Below are positions 17,650 through 31,698 of a DNA stretch of 64,000 bases, one piece after another. The translations under genes and the position numbers were made by a program. Location: positions 5,322,501-5,386,500 of the forward strand of contig NZ_CP104067.1 in NCBI RefSeq assembly GCF_026651875.1, in the 5' to 3' direction. Position 1 is the first letter of the stretch. Every line of letters begins with the position of its first letter. The notes beneath the pieces were generated by a model, which was not told the origin of the DNA, made no database searches, and saw only the letters and a list, made by a program, of their open reading frames with translations. Source of the stretch: Alicyclobacillus fastidiosus. GTDB lineage: Bacteria > Bacillota > Bacilli > Alicyclobacillales > Alicyclobacillaceae.

Positions 17650-19182
17650 CTACCGACTTCTGCTCGTTGACTTCTTGTTGTGAAGAATGTAGTTCTCGGC
17701 CACATCCCGCTTGCGCAACGTATCTGGAAAATCCCCGCGAGTCTCGGAGGACTGCTGGAGGTAGGCAATCGCCTCCACGTAATCGCCGATAATCAGCCTC
17801 TGCAGCGGCTTCCCCGCAGATGCTCTATGGAGATGTGGTCGATACTCGTTGGTTCTGATTACGTCCACCGGATGCACCGCTTCCACGCGAAATCCAGACA
17901 GGATGGCTTTGACCTGCGCCAAGGGGGGGACCGCTAGAGAATCTGCCCCAATCTCTCGAAGGACTTCACCTCGAATCGCGTGTGGGACGGCTGTCAACGA
18001 TGAGACCCCCAAATCCGATCGGCCGAGTGCGATGTTTAGAAAGCGCTTGACAATCGAAGGTGGATCCGTCTGACGAGCCTTCGCGAGCACGCTGTCCAGC
18101 CGATTGAGGGCGAGGTGGACGCCATCATCCAGCGCGTCGAGAAACGGTGTAACGTCTTCTTGTTTCAATGGAATATCCGAATCCGTGAAAAAGTACTTCT
18201 CGGAGTCGACCTGTTGACAGCCAATCGCCCGGCCTACGTCGTGACCAACCGGGTGACGGTAATAATCCACCTGAACGTTCTCCATCCCCTTATAGTCGTC
18301 CGACTGTACATCGTCCGTGCCATTCAAGACGAGTCGGATGTGATCGATATTAGACCGGGAGCATGCACGAATGACTTTGGGGAGGTTCCGCTCGCCTTGC
18401 GTTGGGATAATGACCGCCACATCGGCCGTTGACGGCGGTAGGAATGCGTCTTGCCAAGCCAGATCACGACGCCGGCCCAAATCCGTAAATCCCGCCCGGT
18501 TGCCTCGCTCCTCGATGATCACCGACATTCCTTCGAGGCAATCTCCGATGATGAGGCGGCGCATTTCCTTCGTGTGTGCAGCGCCACGATGCCGGTTTAA
18601 TCGGCCCACGTGAACTCGTCCCGCCAGCTCGACGCGCAAATCAGACCTACAGAGCGCTCGCGCCTGTGCGACGGCAGGAACACAAAAGGCAAGCGGCCCC
18701 AACGCGTTCACCGCCTGCCGAGACAAGGCGTGAGGAACCGCCGTGAGACTAGCAGCCCGCAAGTCCGATCTGTCGGCAAAGATATTCAATGCGTTCTTCG
18801 CAATCGCTGTCGGATGATGAAATTGTTTCGTGTCTGGGAAAGGGTAACGGTTGAGCGCGACATCGACACCGCGTTCCACCGCGCGAACAAATGGCTCGAG
18901 TTGCGCCGGCCGCACAAGTATATCCGCGTCGAGGACGAGGAAAATGTCCCCTCGCGCAATGGACAGTCCGATGGCCCGCCCCACATCCGGCCCAAGTTTG
19001 TCGTCAAAGCGCAACACTCGCGCCCCTGCCAGCTTCGCGATGCGCGCGGTGCCATCGCGACAGCCATTTGCAACGACGATGACTTCCGGTTTTCGATGCC
19101 ACTGCAACAAATGCCGCACCAACGGGCCAATGGTACTAGCTTCGTTATGTGCGGCGATAATTACACTCAAACGGTGCTTCAT
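17650..19182 (-). CDS. Tandem-domain family 2 glycosyltransferase
   Basis: A 510-residue protein of two homologous halves about 250 residues apart. The first half starts SVIIAAHNEASTIGPLV and has the nucleotide/metal motif D85-A-D. The second starts AVIIPTQGERNLPKVI and has D334-S-D. DVGRAIG (66-72 and 315-321), SLTAVPHA (145-152 and 395-402) and RLIIGD (209 and 462) recur in both. No signal peptide or membrane segment is obvious. It sits next to uppP, whose product handles the undecaprenyl lipid carrier, so a cell-envelope sugar transfer is possible. The acceptor is unknown. Confidence 0.8.
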   Translation of the reverse strand: MKHRLSVIIAAHNEASTIGPLVRHLLQWHRKPEVIVVANGCRDGTARIAKLAGARVLRFDDKLGPDVGRAIGLSIARGDIFLVLDADILVRPAQLEPFVRAVERGVDVALNRYPFPDTKQFHHPTAIAKNALNIFADRSDLRAASLTAVPHALSRQAVNALGPLAFCVPAVAQARALCRSDLRVELAGRVHVGRLNRHRGAAHTKEMRRLIIGDCLEGMSVIIEERGNRAGFTDLGRRRDLAWQDAFLPPSTADVAVIIPTQGERNLPKVIRACSRSNIDHIRLVLNGTDDVQSDDYKGMENVQVDYYRHPVGHDVGRAIGCQQVDSEKYFFTDSDIPLKQEDVTPFLDALDDGVHLALNRLDSVLAKARQTDPPSIVKRFLNIALGRSDLGVSSLTAVPHAIRGEVLREIGADSLAVPPLAQVKAILSGFRVEAVHPVDVIRTNEYRPHLHRASAGKPLQRLIIGDYVEAIAYLQQSSETRGDFPDTLRKRDVAENYILHNKKSTSRSR

Positions 19183-19261
19183 ATGCGGCCCTCCCTGCTG
19201 CTGAGGTACTAGACAGCAAGTTCTGCACTCATCTTATGTACAGGAGGGAATTTGGGGTTGG

Positions 19262-19292
19262 ACAAGAGCCCACAGAAGCCTGGGGCCCTTGT
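19262..19292 (-). terminator. Hairpin downstream of uppP
   Basis: In the minus-strand transcript ACAAGGGCCC pairs with GGGCTCTTGT, including one G-U pair, around an 11-base loop just after the uppP stop codon. There is no T run, so termination strength is unclear. Confidence 0.45.
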
Positions 19293-19298
19293 GTAGCA

Positions 19299-20132
19299 TT
19301 AGAAGTGAAGGTGCGTGGCAGCCATGACACATACAACCACACCGACGATGATGCAGTACCAGCCAAATGGCCGCAGTGCGCGTACCTCTGAGGTGCGGAA
19401 GTAACGCATTAAAAAGGCTGTCGCCAAAATTGCGACGATGCCAGACACGACTCCACCAATCAGCCCATCGTGGATCATCTGCGCACTTCCATGGTGCAGC
19501 AGCTTCGGTACCTCGAGCACGGCCGCGCCTAAAATTACCGGTGTGGCTAGGAGAAAGCTAAATCGTGCAGAATCCTCATACGACATACCGCTGGCGAGTC
19601 CGGCGGTCATCGTGATACCCGACCTCGAAAAACCTGGAATCAGCGCGAACGTCTGTACAACACCAATAATGAAGCTACGGCCGTACGACAGCTCGCTCAA
19701 ATCTCGCGTAGCCTTCCGGCGACGGCGCATCCGGTCCGCCGCAAACAAGATCAACCCGTTCACAATCAGAAAGATAGACGCCGACAGAGCGGACGGAAAC
19801 AACGCCTGCAGCTTGTGCTCGAACACCTTGCCGAGAATCGCAGCGGGGATGGTCGCAACGATAATCAAGAATAATTGTCTGCGCTCGCGCCGGCGTGATC
19901 GGATAAAGAGGCTGGCGATGAGCCGCACCCAATCCTTTAAGAAGTAGAGAAGTAGGGCGACACCTGTTCCGAGGTGCAGCATGACGACGAACGGTAGAAA
20001 GACATCCGATTCAGAGAACTGCTTCCAATTGAACAAGTACGGCAAAATCACCGCGTGACCGACACTGCTGATAGGGAATAACTCTGTGATCCCTTGCATA
20101 ATCGCGTACACAATAACTTGCAAAATATGCAT
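19299..20132 (-). CDS. uppP: Undecaprenyl-diphosphatase (UppP/BacA)
   Basis: Integral membrane enzyme of 277 residues that removes a phosphate from undecaprenyl pyrophosphate, recycling the carrier for peptidoglycan and other envelope polymers. It carries the two signature blocks: QGITELFPISSVGH near the N terminus with the catalytic Glu, and PGFSRSGITM in the second half. I start at MHILQ, which has GGAAGG 6 bases upstream. Family members can confer bacitracin tolerance. Confidence 0.93.
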   Translation of the reverse strand: MHILQVIVYAIMQGITELFPISSVGHAVILPYLFNWKQFSESDVFLPFVVMLHLGTGVALLLYFLKDWVRLIASLFIRSRRRERRQLFLIIVATIPAAILGKVFEHKLQALFPSALSASIFLIVNGLILFAADRMRRRRKATRDLSELSYGRSFIIGVVQTFALIPGFSRSGITMTAGLASGMSYEDSARFSFLLATPVILGAAVLEVPKLLHHGSAQMIHDGLIGGVVSGIVAILATAFLMRYFRTSEVRALRPFGWYCIIVGVVVCVMAATHLHF

Positions 20133-20301
20133 TAATGGCCTTCCTTTCAATTACTGGATCCGACAGAAACCACTTGTCCAAGGTAGAAACCCTTCCTCAT
20201 TGTACCGGATGCACGAAGGTTGGCAATCGACAATTGTTGATTTTTGCAGTAGTTTGCTAAACTGATGGGGAAATTTCACGGTCGTTAAGGGAGGATTATG
20301 G

Positions 20302-20760
20302 ATGACAAAGGCTCAGGCGTTTTTACAGCAATTTATGATCCATCGAGGAGTTTTACCAGATCTGTTTGGGGCACTGAAAGATGAAGACTTGACGTTTTGC
20401 CCGTGGGACGGCGCGATGTCCACCGCCGATCTCGCCGGGCACATCCTGTCGTCTGGCCAAGCATTCGGCAATCTCGCAGCGACTGGCAAATATGAGCCCT
20501 CCGCCGAGAAACCAAAACTGAACACCATCGACGACCTACAAAAGGCATGTCGCGAGTACACCGCCGAACTCAAAGACACCATCAACGCCATTAGCGACGA
20601 GCAGTTCGACACGACGGTCACCATGTTCGGCCGCGAAGTTTCTGCCGGCACGGTACTAGAGACGATGCGGGCGCACGAGATCCATCACAAAGGGCAACTG
20701 TTCGTGTACGCACGGCTCTGTGGCGCCCAAAAGGTGCCGATGTTCATCAAGCTCGGCTAA
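20302..20760 (+). CDS. DinB/YfiT-family four-helix protein
   Basis: A 152-residue protein with histidines typical of DinB-like metalloproteins: one in LAGHIL and two in AHEIHHKGQL, which would form the metal site. Members include thiol-dependent transferases and stress proteins; the specific role is unknown. A good GGAGG site lies upstream of the ATG. It is convergent with the AhpD-like gene. Confidence 0.75.
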   Translation: MTKAQAFLQQFMIHRGVLPDLFGALKDEDLTFCPWDGAMSTADLAGHILSSGQAFGNLAATGKYEPSAEKPKLNTIDDLQKACREYTAELKDTINAISDEQFDTTVTMFGREVSAGTVLETMRAHEIHHKGQLFVYARLCGAQKVPMFIKLG

Positions 20761-20783
20761 CCATTCTCACACGCTTATCGAAT

Positions 20784-20826
20784 CAAGAGCCGCTGTCCTC
20801 CTAGACGAGGCATCCAGCGGCTCTTG
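20784..20826. terminator. Hairpin between convergent DinB-like and AhpD-like genes
   Basis: A perfect 12-base stem (20784-20795 with 20815-20826) and a 19-base loop follow the DinB-like stop codon. There is no strong T run, but the placement fits a bidirectional terminator. Confidence 0.55.
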
Positions 20827-20932
20827 GTCGGATGCTAACGGGTTGTGGTGGCGCGCTTTGTACCGCACGTGACACGCCTTCCGTAACGCTTCGACTGAGG
20901 CCCCCTGCGAAACCGACGGTCGCAGGCGTCAG

Positions 20933-21301
20933 TCAATGTTGGCCGCGCGACATTTTGACCTCCTCCATCACGTCTTGAACTAACGTGACGCCTTGCGAGA
21001 GCGCTGCACCACCGCCAAAGGCACTGCATACGCCCAACGTTTCGAGAATCTCCTGTTCGCTTGCGCCAAGTCTCATGGCGTTATGGCAGTGAAACATGAT
21101 GCAGTACTCATCCTGAGACTGTACCGCGATACCCAATGCGATCAAATGCTTATTCTTCTCCGACACCGCGCCGCCCTCAAAACACGCATCCGTAAAGGCG
21201 ATAAACTTTTCGCCCACATTTGGCAGTTGCTTGCTGAACCACGCGAGCCCGTCCTTAAACTCCTCAATGGACGCATGGACATAGTTCATCTGCTGTTCCA
21301 T
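20933..21301 (-). CDS. Carboxymuconolactone decarboxylase/AhpD-family protein
   Basis: A 122-residue all-alpha protein with DEYCIMFHCHNAMRLGA, a cysteine-histidine block placed where the family keeps its redox CxxC and His. Here the spacing is C-x4-C-H. Most such proteins are peroxidase helpers (AhpD) or uncharacterised; a true ring-decarboxylase role cannot be read from sequence. It is about 13 kb from the aromatic catabolic cluster, so linkage is weak. Confidence 0.75.
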   Translation of the reverse strand: MEQQMNYVHASIEEFKDGLAWFSKQLPNVGEKFIAFTDACFEGGAVSEKNKHLIALGIAVQSQDEYCIMFHCHNAMRLGASEQEILETLGVCSAFGGGAALSQGVTLVQDVMEEVKMSRGQH

Positions 21302-21383
21302 TCGATGAGTCCCTCCCCTTCGTCTTCATCCACGCTGCTTAGGCTAACCGCGATGGCATTGTTTATCCACCGCCCGACAACAC

Positions 21384-21428
21384 AAAAAGACCCCGAGGTA
21401 GGCATTTCTGCTTCCCTCAGGGTCCTTC
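21384..21428 (-). terminator. rRNA operon terminator
   Basis: On the minus strand GACCCTGAGG pairs with CCTCGGGGTC and is followed by five T, immediately after the 5S gene. This is a standard intrinsic terminator. Confidence 0.85.
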
Positions 21429-21434
21429 TCACTC

Positions 21435-21551
21435 GCCTGGCAACGACCTACTTTCCCAGCCCCTCTCGGGACAAGTATCCTCGGCGCTGGAGGTCTTCAC
21501 GTCCGTGTTCGGTATGGGTACGGGTGTTTCCCCTCCGCTATGGTCACCAGA
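21435..21551 (-). rRNA. rrf: 5S ribosomal RNA
   Basis: About 117 bases. On the minus strand it runs from TCTGGTGACCATAGCGG to CGTTGCCAGGC, with the conserved internal CCGAACACGG. It is the last gene of the rRNA operon. Confidence 0.9.
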
Positions 21552-21707
21552 CCGCTTGGCGTTCAGGTATTCGTTCGCACGGCTTCGGCCTATCGGCCTG
21601 CAGATGTGCTACTCACACCTTCACTCAAGCTTCCAGTTACGTCGCTCCGTAACTTTGTCTTTATCCTCGCTCCTGAATCATGGAACAACCTCTTCTTCTG
21701 TTCATCG

Positions 21708-26478
<4,771 letters not shown>

Positions 26479-26596
26479 TTACTGGCGTTACTTCTAATGT
26501 CTCGACGACAACTGTCGTCTCGACCGAAACTTTTAGGCGTGTGTGTTTAGTTTTCAAGGAACCAAACCAATCAGTGCCGCCGAAGCGGCGTCAATA

Positions 26597-26625
26597 AATA
26601 TATCACGGGCGAGTCGACATGTCAA
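26597..26625 (-). promoter_or_regulatory. Sigma-A promoter of the rRNA operon
   Basis: On the minus strand TTGACA (26625-26620) and TATATT (26602-26597) are separated by exactly 17 bases, about 120 bases upstream of 16S. A near-consensus promoter in this place is expected for rRNA. Confidence 0.85.
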
Positions 26626-26699
26626 ACCCTTTCTCGACAATTTTTTTGGAAAGTCGACAACCAGGGTTGGTATAGGCAATCGCGATATGCCAAAACAAA

Positions 26700-26737
26700 T
26701 AAAAAATGCACCGGCGCAATGGCGCTCTGGTGCATTG
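26700..26737 (-). terminator. Terminator of the EamA transporter gene
   Basis: AATGCACC/GGTGCATT stem with an inner GCGCC/GGCGC pairing, followed on the minus strand by TTTTTT. It separates the EamA gene from the rRNA promoter downstream. Confidence 0.85.
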
Positions 26738-26755
26738 AAATCATTGAAATATCCG

Positions 26756-27649
26756 CTACGCCGCCTTGGTGGGACGGCTGAGCTTGGGCGATTGGACGAC
26801 CTCACTCACAAGGATTCCGAGTAAGATCAGCCCTACGCCGGACCAGCGAAGCCACGTGATGGACTCTTGGTTAATAAGCCATGCCCCAACGACGGCTGTC
26901 GGGAGTTCGATCGTCCCCAGCACCCCCGCCATTCGACCGCCGATGCGCGGAATCGCGATCAAAATCAGCAACGTCGGCAGAATTTGACTGAGCAGGGCCA
27001 CCCATCCACCCCAATAGTAAATCCCAGGGTGCGCCATGGCGCGGAACATCGGGCCAGGTGGGAAAGCGATGAAGATGAGCAGCATCGCAACGGAGACCAC
27101 CAAGGCCGACCGAAGCTGGGGGGAGACGGCGGGATCGTTGTACTCAGATAAGTACAAGTTTATCGCGTAGGACAGTGCGGACAACAAGCCTAGGCCGACG
27201 GCCCACAGCGGCATGTGTTGCCACTCTCCACGCTTCATCCCCACGGCCAGCCCGGTGCCAAGGAAGATGATGGCGAGGCCTACCCACTTCGTGGCACTCG
27301 GCCATTTGCGCTTGACGATGATGTCCATGACGACCGTCATCCAAGCGAATTGAAACAACAAGATGATGCCAAACGAGGCCGGCAACACGGTCAAGGCTTG
27401 ATAGTAACAGTAACTCACCGCAGCATTGGCGAGACCGATACCAAGGATGAGCCACCACTGTTTCCCGCGAATTCGCGCCCCCCGCGGCGTGAACAGGGCG
27501 ATGACCCACAAGACCGCAAAGGCGAGCACGTATTGGATGTCTGTCATCGCAGATGCACTGTAGCCGTGGGCGTAGCTCAGGCGAAGAATGGGCGAGACGA
27601 AACCGTAGCAGGCGCTAGCCATCAGCATCATCAGCATGTATAAGGCCAT
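26756..27649 (-). CDS. EamA-family (DMT) transporter
   Basis: A 297-residue inner-membrane protein with about ten hydrophobic segments in two EamA repeats, each ending in the usual GLxLILLGI-type helix. The start MALYMLM has GGAGG 8 bases upstream; a longer in-frame start would read through the purD terminator and is unlikely. Substrate unknown; relatives export amino acids or other metabolites. It has its own terminator and lies between the pur and rRNA operons. Confidence 0.85.
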   Translation of the reverse strand: MALYMLMMLMASACYGFVSPILRLSYAHGYSASAMTDIQYVLAFAVLWVIALFTPRGARIRGKQWWLILGIGLANAAVSYCYYQALTVLPASFGIILLFQFAWMTVVMDIIVKRKWPSATKWVGLAIIFLGTGLAVGMKRGEWQHMPLWAVGLGLLSALSYAINLYLSEYNDPAVSPQLRSALVVSVAMLLIFIAFPPGPMFRAMAHPGIYYWGGWVALLSQILPTLLILIAIPRIGGRMAGVLGTIELPTAVVGAWLINQESITWLRWSGVGLILLGILVSEVVQSPKLSRPTKAA

Positions 27650-27664
27650 ATCATTTCCTCCTCG

Positions 27665-27692
27665 CAAAAAAACCGGGTCAGGGCCCGGTTTT
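27665..27692 (-). terminator. Terminator of the pur operon
   Basis: CCGGG/CCCGG stem extended by flanking A-T pairs and followed on the minus strand by seven T, directly after the purD stop codon. Confidence 0.88.
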
Positions 27693-27721
27693 CCCACAAG
27701 AAGTATGATACCCAAAACAAA

Positions 27722-29008
27722 TTATCGCTGCCAATTACGTGCGATGTCGCGGCGATACTGCATTCCGTTAAAGTGAGCACTGTGAAGTTCGGTGTAGGCG
27801 AGATCGATGGCGGACGGGATGTCGTCAGCCAAGGCACTCACCGTAAGCACTCTGCCCCCGGCGGTCACCAATTGATTCCCGTGGCGCTCTGTCCCTGCGT
27901 GAAAGACGCACACGTGCGGGTGGTGAGTGGCCGACAGTTCGATGGGCGTACCCACATCCGACTTCGCCGGGTACTCGCCTCCCGCCAACACCACACACAC
28001 AGCCGCTTTGTCCCGCCAGCGGACGTCGATGCCATCCAGCGAATCGTGCGCTGCCGCCCACATGATTTCGAGGAGATCGGACTCGAGTAGCGGAAGGACC
28101 ACCTGTGTCTCCGGATCTCCAAAACGGGCGTTAAACTCGATGACCTTGGGCCCGTCGGCGGTGACCATCAGCCCCGCATAGAGGACGCCGCGGTAGGTGA
28201 TGCCTTCGGTCTTCAGCAAGTTGACGGTCGGCTCCACAATCGCTTCTGTGGCGAACGCGGTCCAATCGGCCGCGAGGAACGACGGAACCGGCGCGAAGGC
28301 GCCCATGCCGCCGGTGTTCGGCCCCGTATCTCCATCCCCCACCCGTTTGAAATCGCGAGCTGGCACCATCGGGATGACGGTCGATCCGTCGACGAAATAC
28401 ATCAGGGAAACTTCTTCCCCTCGCAAAAATTCCTCGATGACGACCTTGTGCCCAGACGAGCCGAAGCGATTTCCTTCCAGCATGTCCGCAATGGCCGCAT
28501 TCGCCTCTTCCAACGTCTCGGCGACGACGACGCCCTTTCCCGCCGCGAGGCCGTCCGCCTTCACCACAACTGGCGCCCCTAGGCGCTCGGCGAAGGATTG
28601 CGCTTCTTCCACGTCGGTAAAGACCTCGTATTGTGCCGTCGGAACGCCGGCGCGGCGCATGACGTCCTTCGCAAACGCCTTCGAAGCCTCGATTTGCGCT
28701 GCAGCCGCGCTCGGTCCAAACGCCGGAATGCCTGCGGCGAGGAATGCATCGACGACGCCTTCCGCCAAGGGCTGCTCAGGGCCGACGACAACCAAGTCAA
28801 TGTGCTCGGAGATAGCCCACTTGATAAGGGCGTCGTGTTGGTTCACGGGGATGTCGACCTTCGCCGCCAATTCCCACATTCCCGGATTGCCCGGCACCGC
28901 GTAGAGCTGCGGTCGCAGGGGGCTCTCGGAAAGTTTCCACGTGATTGCGTGTTCCCGCGCGCCCTGGCCGATGACGGCGACGCGCGGATGGTCCTTCAGT
29001 GTCCTCAT
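27722..29008 (-). CDS. purD: Phosphoribosylamine-glycine ligase
   Basis: ATP-dependent synthesis of GAR, the second step of purine biosynthesis. The 428-residue ATP-grasp enzyme starts MRTLKDHPRVAVIGQGAREHA, with GGAGGG about 6 bases upstream. It includes the family blocks DLVVVGPEQPLAEG and VVKADGLAAGKGVVVA, and FNARFGDPETQ near the metal site. The frame is open far upstream, but that part is antisense to the purH frame and not PurD-like. It is the last gene of the operon. Confidence 0.95.
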   Translation of the reverse strand: MRTLKDHPRVAVIGQGAREHAITWKLSESPLRPQLYAVPGNPGMWELAAKVDIPVNQHDALIKWAISEHIDLVVVGPEQPLAEGVVDAFLAAGIPAFGPSAAAAQIEASKAFAKDVMRRAGVPTAQYEVFTDVEEAQSFAERLGAPVVVKADGLAAGKGVVVAETLEEANAAIADMLEGNRFGSSGHKVVIEEFLRGEEVSLMYFVDGSTVIPMVPARDFKRVGDGDTGPNTGGMGAFAPVPSFLAADWTAFATEAIVEPTVNLLKTEGITYRGVLYAGLMVTADGPKVIEFNARFGDPETQVVLPLLESDLLEIMWAAAHDSLDGIDVRWRDKAAVCVVLAGGEYPAKSDVGTPIELSATHHPHVCVFHAGTERHGNQLVTAGGRVLTVSALADDIPSAIDLAYTELHSAHFNGMQYRRDIARNWQR

Positions 29009-29022
29009 GCTTTCCCTCCGTC

Positions 29023-30603
29023 TCAGTGCAGGAAATGTCGTGCGCCAGTGAAGACCATCGCGATACCAAATTCGTCGGCCGCTTGGATGCTTTCGTCGTC
29101 CCGAAGCGATCCGCCCGGTTGCACGATGGCCGTCACCCCTGCCTGTGCAGCCACCTCGACCGTATCGCGCATCGGGAAGAACGCGTCGGAGCCGAGCACG
29201 CTGCCTTTTGCCTTTGTTTTCGCCTGCTCTACGGCGATCTTCGCCGCACCGACGCGATTCATTTGGCCTGCACCAATCCCCAGCGTCTGAACGGCGTTGG
29301 TCAAGACGATGGCATTGGACTTCACGAACTGTACCGAGCGCCACGCGAATCGCAACGCCGCTTGTTCGTCCGCAGTCGGTTGACGTTTGGTGACGACGTT
29401 CCACGAGACGGGTTCAGCGGCCTGGTCGACTTCTTGGACGAGAAAGCCACCGGACACGCGCTTCCAGGTGGTGGCCCCTTTCGCCCAGAGCGGCTGCCCC
29501 ATATCCAGCGTCAGCAACCGGAGGTTCTTCTTCTTTTGCAACACCGCTCGCGCGTCTTCCGAGAAGGCAGGTGCGATGATAATTTCGAGGAACAGTTTCG
29601 AGAGCCGTTCTGCAAGCGGGCCATCGACCGGGCGGTTGAGCGCCACGATGCCGCCGAAGATCGACACCGGATCCGCGTCATGCGCACGCGAATACGCTTC
29701 GTCGATGGAGGAGCCAATGCCGATCCCACATGGATTCATGTGCTTCACAGCGACGACCACCGGGGACTGAAAATCGTCGAACCCGCGGAGGATGTTCAAT
29801 GCCGCATCGGCGTCTTGGATGTTGTTGTAGGAGAGTTCTTTCCCTTGCAGTTGCTTCGCCCGGGCGATGGTCGCCAGTGTCGCGTTCGGCTCCATATAGA
29901 AGTGCGCCGCCTGGTGTGGGTTCTCCCCGTAGCGCAGAGATTGCTTCGAGACGCCCTCGATGATGAGGGTCCCCGGCCAGTCGCGCTCGACGTCACCAGC
30001 TTGTGCGACAGCGTCGGCAGCGAAGGTCGATTTGGTCAGGTAATCGGCGACAATCGCGTCATACCGCGCGGTCTCCTGGAAGACTTTCGCCGCCAACTCG
30101 CGGCGCAGGGCCATCTGCGGCCCGTTCTCCCGATACGCTTTGATGATGCGTGGGTAATCGGCCGGCTCGACCACGGGGAGGCAGAACTCGTGGTTCTTGG
30201 CCGCCGCGCGCAACATCGACGGTCCGCCGATGTCGATCATCTCAATCGCCTGCTCATCCGTCACACCCGGCCGAGCGATGGTTTGTTCGAACGGATACAG
30301 GTTGACGACGACCAAGTCGATCATTTCGATGCCGAGCTTCGACAACTGCGCCAAGTGCTCAGCATTGTCCCGACGCGCCAGTAGGCCGCCGTGGATATGC
30401 GGGTGCAGCGTCTTCACGCGCCCGTCCAAAATCTCCTCAAAACCTGTGTAAGACTCGACTGTCGTCACGCTCAGTCCGTGTTGTGCGAGATGCTTCGCCG
30501 TGTTTCCAGTCGATAAAATGCCAAACCCTAACTCTTGTAGCGACTGACAAAACGGTACAATGCCATCCTTCTCGAATACGCTCACGAGTGCCCACTTTTG
30601 CAC
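29023..30603 (-). CDS. purH: Bifunctional AICAR formyltransferase/IMP cyclohydrolase
   Basis: Catalyses the last two steps to IMP. The 526-residue protein has an N-terminal IMP cyclohydrolase domain (ALVSVFEKDGIVPF, ISTGNTAKHL-like) and a C-terminal formyltransferase domain with RYGENPHQAAHF and VKHMNPCGIGIG, the latter holding the catalytic Lys-His. The GTG start is 12 bases from GAGGAG. It follows purM directly, where many Bacillota have purN. Confidence 0.95.
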   Translation of the reverse strand: MQKWALVSVFEKDGIVPFCQSLQELGFGILSTGNTAKHLAQHGLSVTTVESYTGFEEILDGRVKTLHPHIHGGLLARRDNAEHLAQLSKLGIEMIDLVVVNLYPFEQTIARPGVTDEQAIEMIDIGGPSMLRAAAKNHEFCLPVVEPADYPRIIKAYRENGPQMALRRELAAKVFQETARYDAIVADYLTKSTFAADAVAQAGDVERDWPGTLIIEGVSKQSLRYGENPHQAAHFYMEPNATLATIARAKQLQGKELSYNNIQDADAALNILRGFDDFQSPVVVAVKHMNPCGIGIGSSIDEAYSRAHDADPVSIFGGIVALNRPVDGPLAERLSKLFLEIIIAPAFSEDARAVLQKKKNLRLLTLDMGQPLWAKGATTWKRVSGGFLVQEVDQAAEPVSWNVVTKRQPTADEQAALRFAWRSVQFVKSNAIVLTNAVQTLGIGAGQMNRVGAAKIAVEQAKTKAKGSVLGSDAFFPMRDTVEVAAQAGVTAIVQPGGSLRDDESIQAADEFGIAMVFTGARHFLH

Positions 30604-30672
30604 GTGTCCGTCTCACTCCTCTGGCGCCTGTTGGCGGTCTGTATGCATGTGAATTGACGATGCAGCAGTTCC

Positions 30673-31698
30673 TCACTTGAAGCGAACGTCCGGCGTCCCC
30701 GCCGCTATTCCGCCGATCTTGTAGACAGTTTCGCCTTGGTCCTGCAGGACCTCTATAACCTGTGGGGCAGCTTCTTTCGAAGTCACGACCACGTACCCAA
30801 TGCCCATGTTCCACACGCGCGTCGCTTCCTCAAAGGCCATGCCGCTTTGTTCCAAGAGCCACGCGAACACGGGCGTTTGCGGCCAGGTTTGTCGGTCGAT
30901 GACCGCCGTTGTCCCTTCAGGAAGTACGCGCGGAATATTTTCGTTGAGCCCTCCACCCGTAATATGCGCCATGGCGTGCACCGGCAGTCCAGATGCGAGC
31001 AGTCGTAGAATCGGCTGGACGTAAATTCGCGTCGGCGCGAGCAACCTTTCCGCTACCGTCAGCTCGTCGCCAGGCAGCCGGTCACTCCAGCCAAGCCCTG
31101 CGTCTTCGACCAATTTCCGAACCAGGCTGTAGCCGTTGCTGTGTACGCCGCTCGATGTGAGGCCGAGGATGACGTCCCCCGGCGTCACACGCTCCCCTGA
31201 CACCATTTGGCTGCGATTCACGACACCGACCGTAAATCCTGCGATGTCGTACTCGCCTTCGGCATACATGCCGGGCATCTCGGCGGTCTCCCCGCCGACC
31301 AGAGCCGTGCCCGCCAACTCGCAACCGCGCGCGATGCCGGCCACGACCGCCTCTGCCACGTCGACGTCGAGCTTGCCCGTGGCCAGGTAGTCGAGGAAGT
31401 AGAGCGGTTCGGCACCGACGGTGAGGATGTCGTTGACGCACATGGCGACGCAGTCAATGCCGACCGTATCGTGCTTGCCCGCCGCAAAGGCGACCTTGAG
31501 CTTCGTCCCCACGCCATCCGTCCCGGACACCAGGACGGGTTCCGGGTAACGCGTGAGATCGAGTGCGAATCCACTCGCGAAGCCCCCTATCTGTCCGAGC
31601 ACCCCCTGGCGTTTCGTCTTCGCGGCGAGGGATTTATATCGCAAGGCCGCCGCATTTCCCGCGGCGATGTCGACACCGGCCTCTTTATACAGATCCAT
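30673..31698 (-). CDS. purM: Phosphoribosylformylglycinamidine cyclo-ligase
   Basis: Makes AIR from FGAM. The 341-residue protein has YKEAGVDIAAGNAAALRYK at the N terminus, the DGVGTKLKVA nucleotide site, ALVGGETAEMPGMY, and HITGGGLNENIPRVLP. The ATG has GGAGG 7 bases upstream and lies within the last codons of purF (14-base overlap). Confidence 0.96.
   Translation of the reverse strand: MDLYKEAGVDIAAGNAAALRYKSLAAKTKRQGVLGQIGGFASGFALDLTRYPEPVLVSGTDGVGTKLKVAFAAGKHDTVGIDCVAMCVNDILTVGAEPLYFLDYLATGKLDVDVAEAVVAGIARGCELAGTALVGGETAEMPGMYAEGEYDIAGFTVGVVNRSQMVSGERVTPGDVILGLTSSGVHSNGYSLVRKLVEDAGLGWSDRLPGDELTVAERLLAPTRIYVQPILRLLASGLPVHAMAHITGGGLNENIPRVLPEGTTAVIDRQTWPQTPVFAWLLEQSGMAFEEATRVWNMGIGYVVVTSKEAAPQVIEVLQDQGETVYKIGGIAAGTPDVRFK

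Noticed and set aside
29009..29404. Long N-terminal extension of purD
   Set aside because: The stretch overlaps the purH coding region out of frame, while a good ribosome site precedes MRTLKDH.
28999..30384. A 461-residue plus-strand ORF
   Set aside because: It is the complement of purH, rich in Arg/His/Asp, with no motif.
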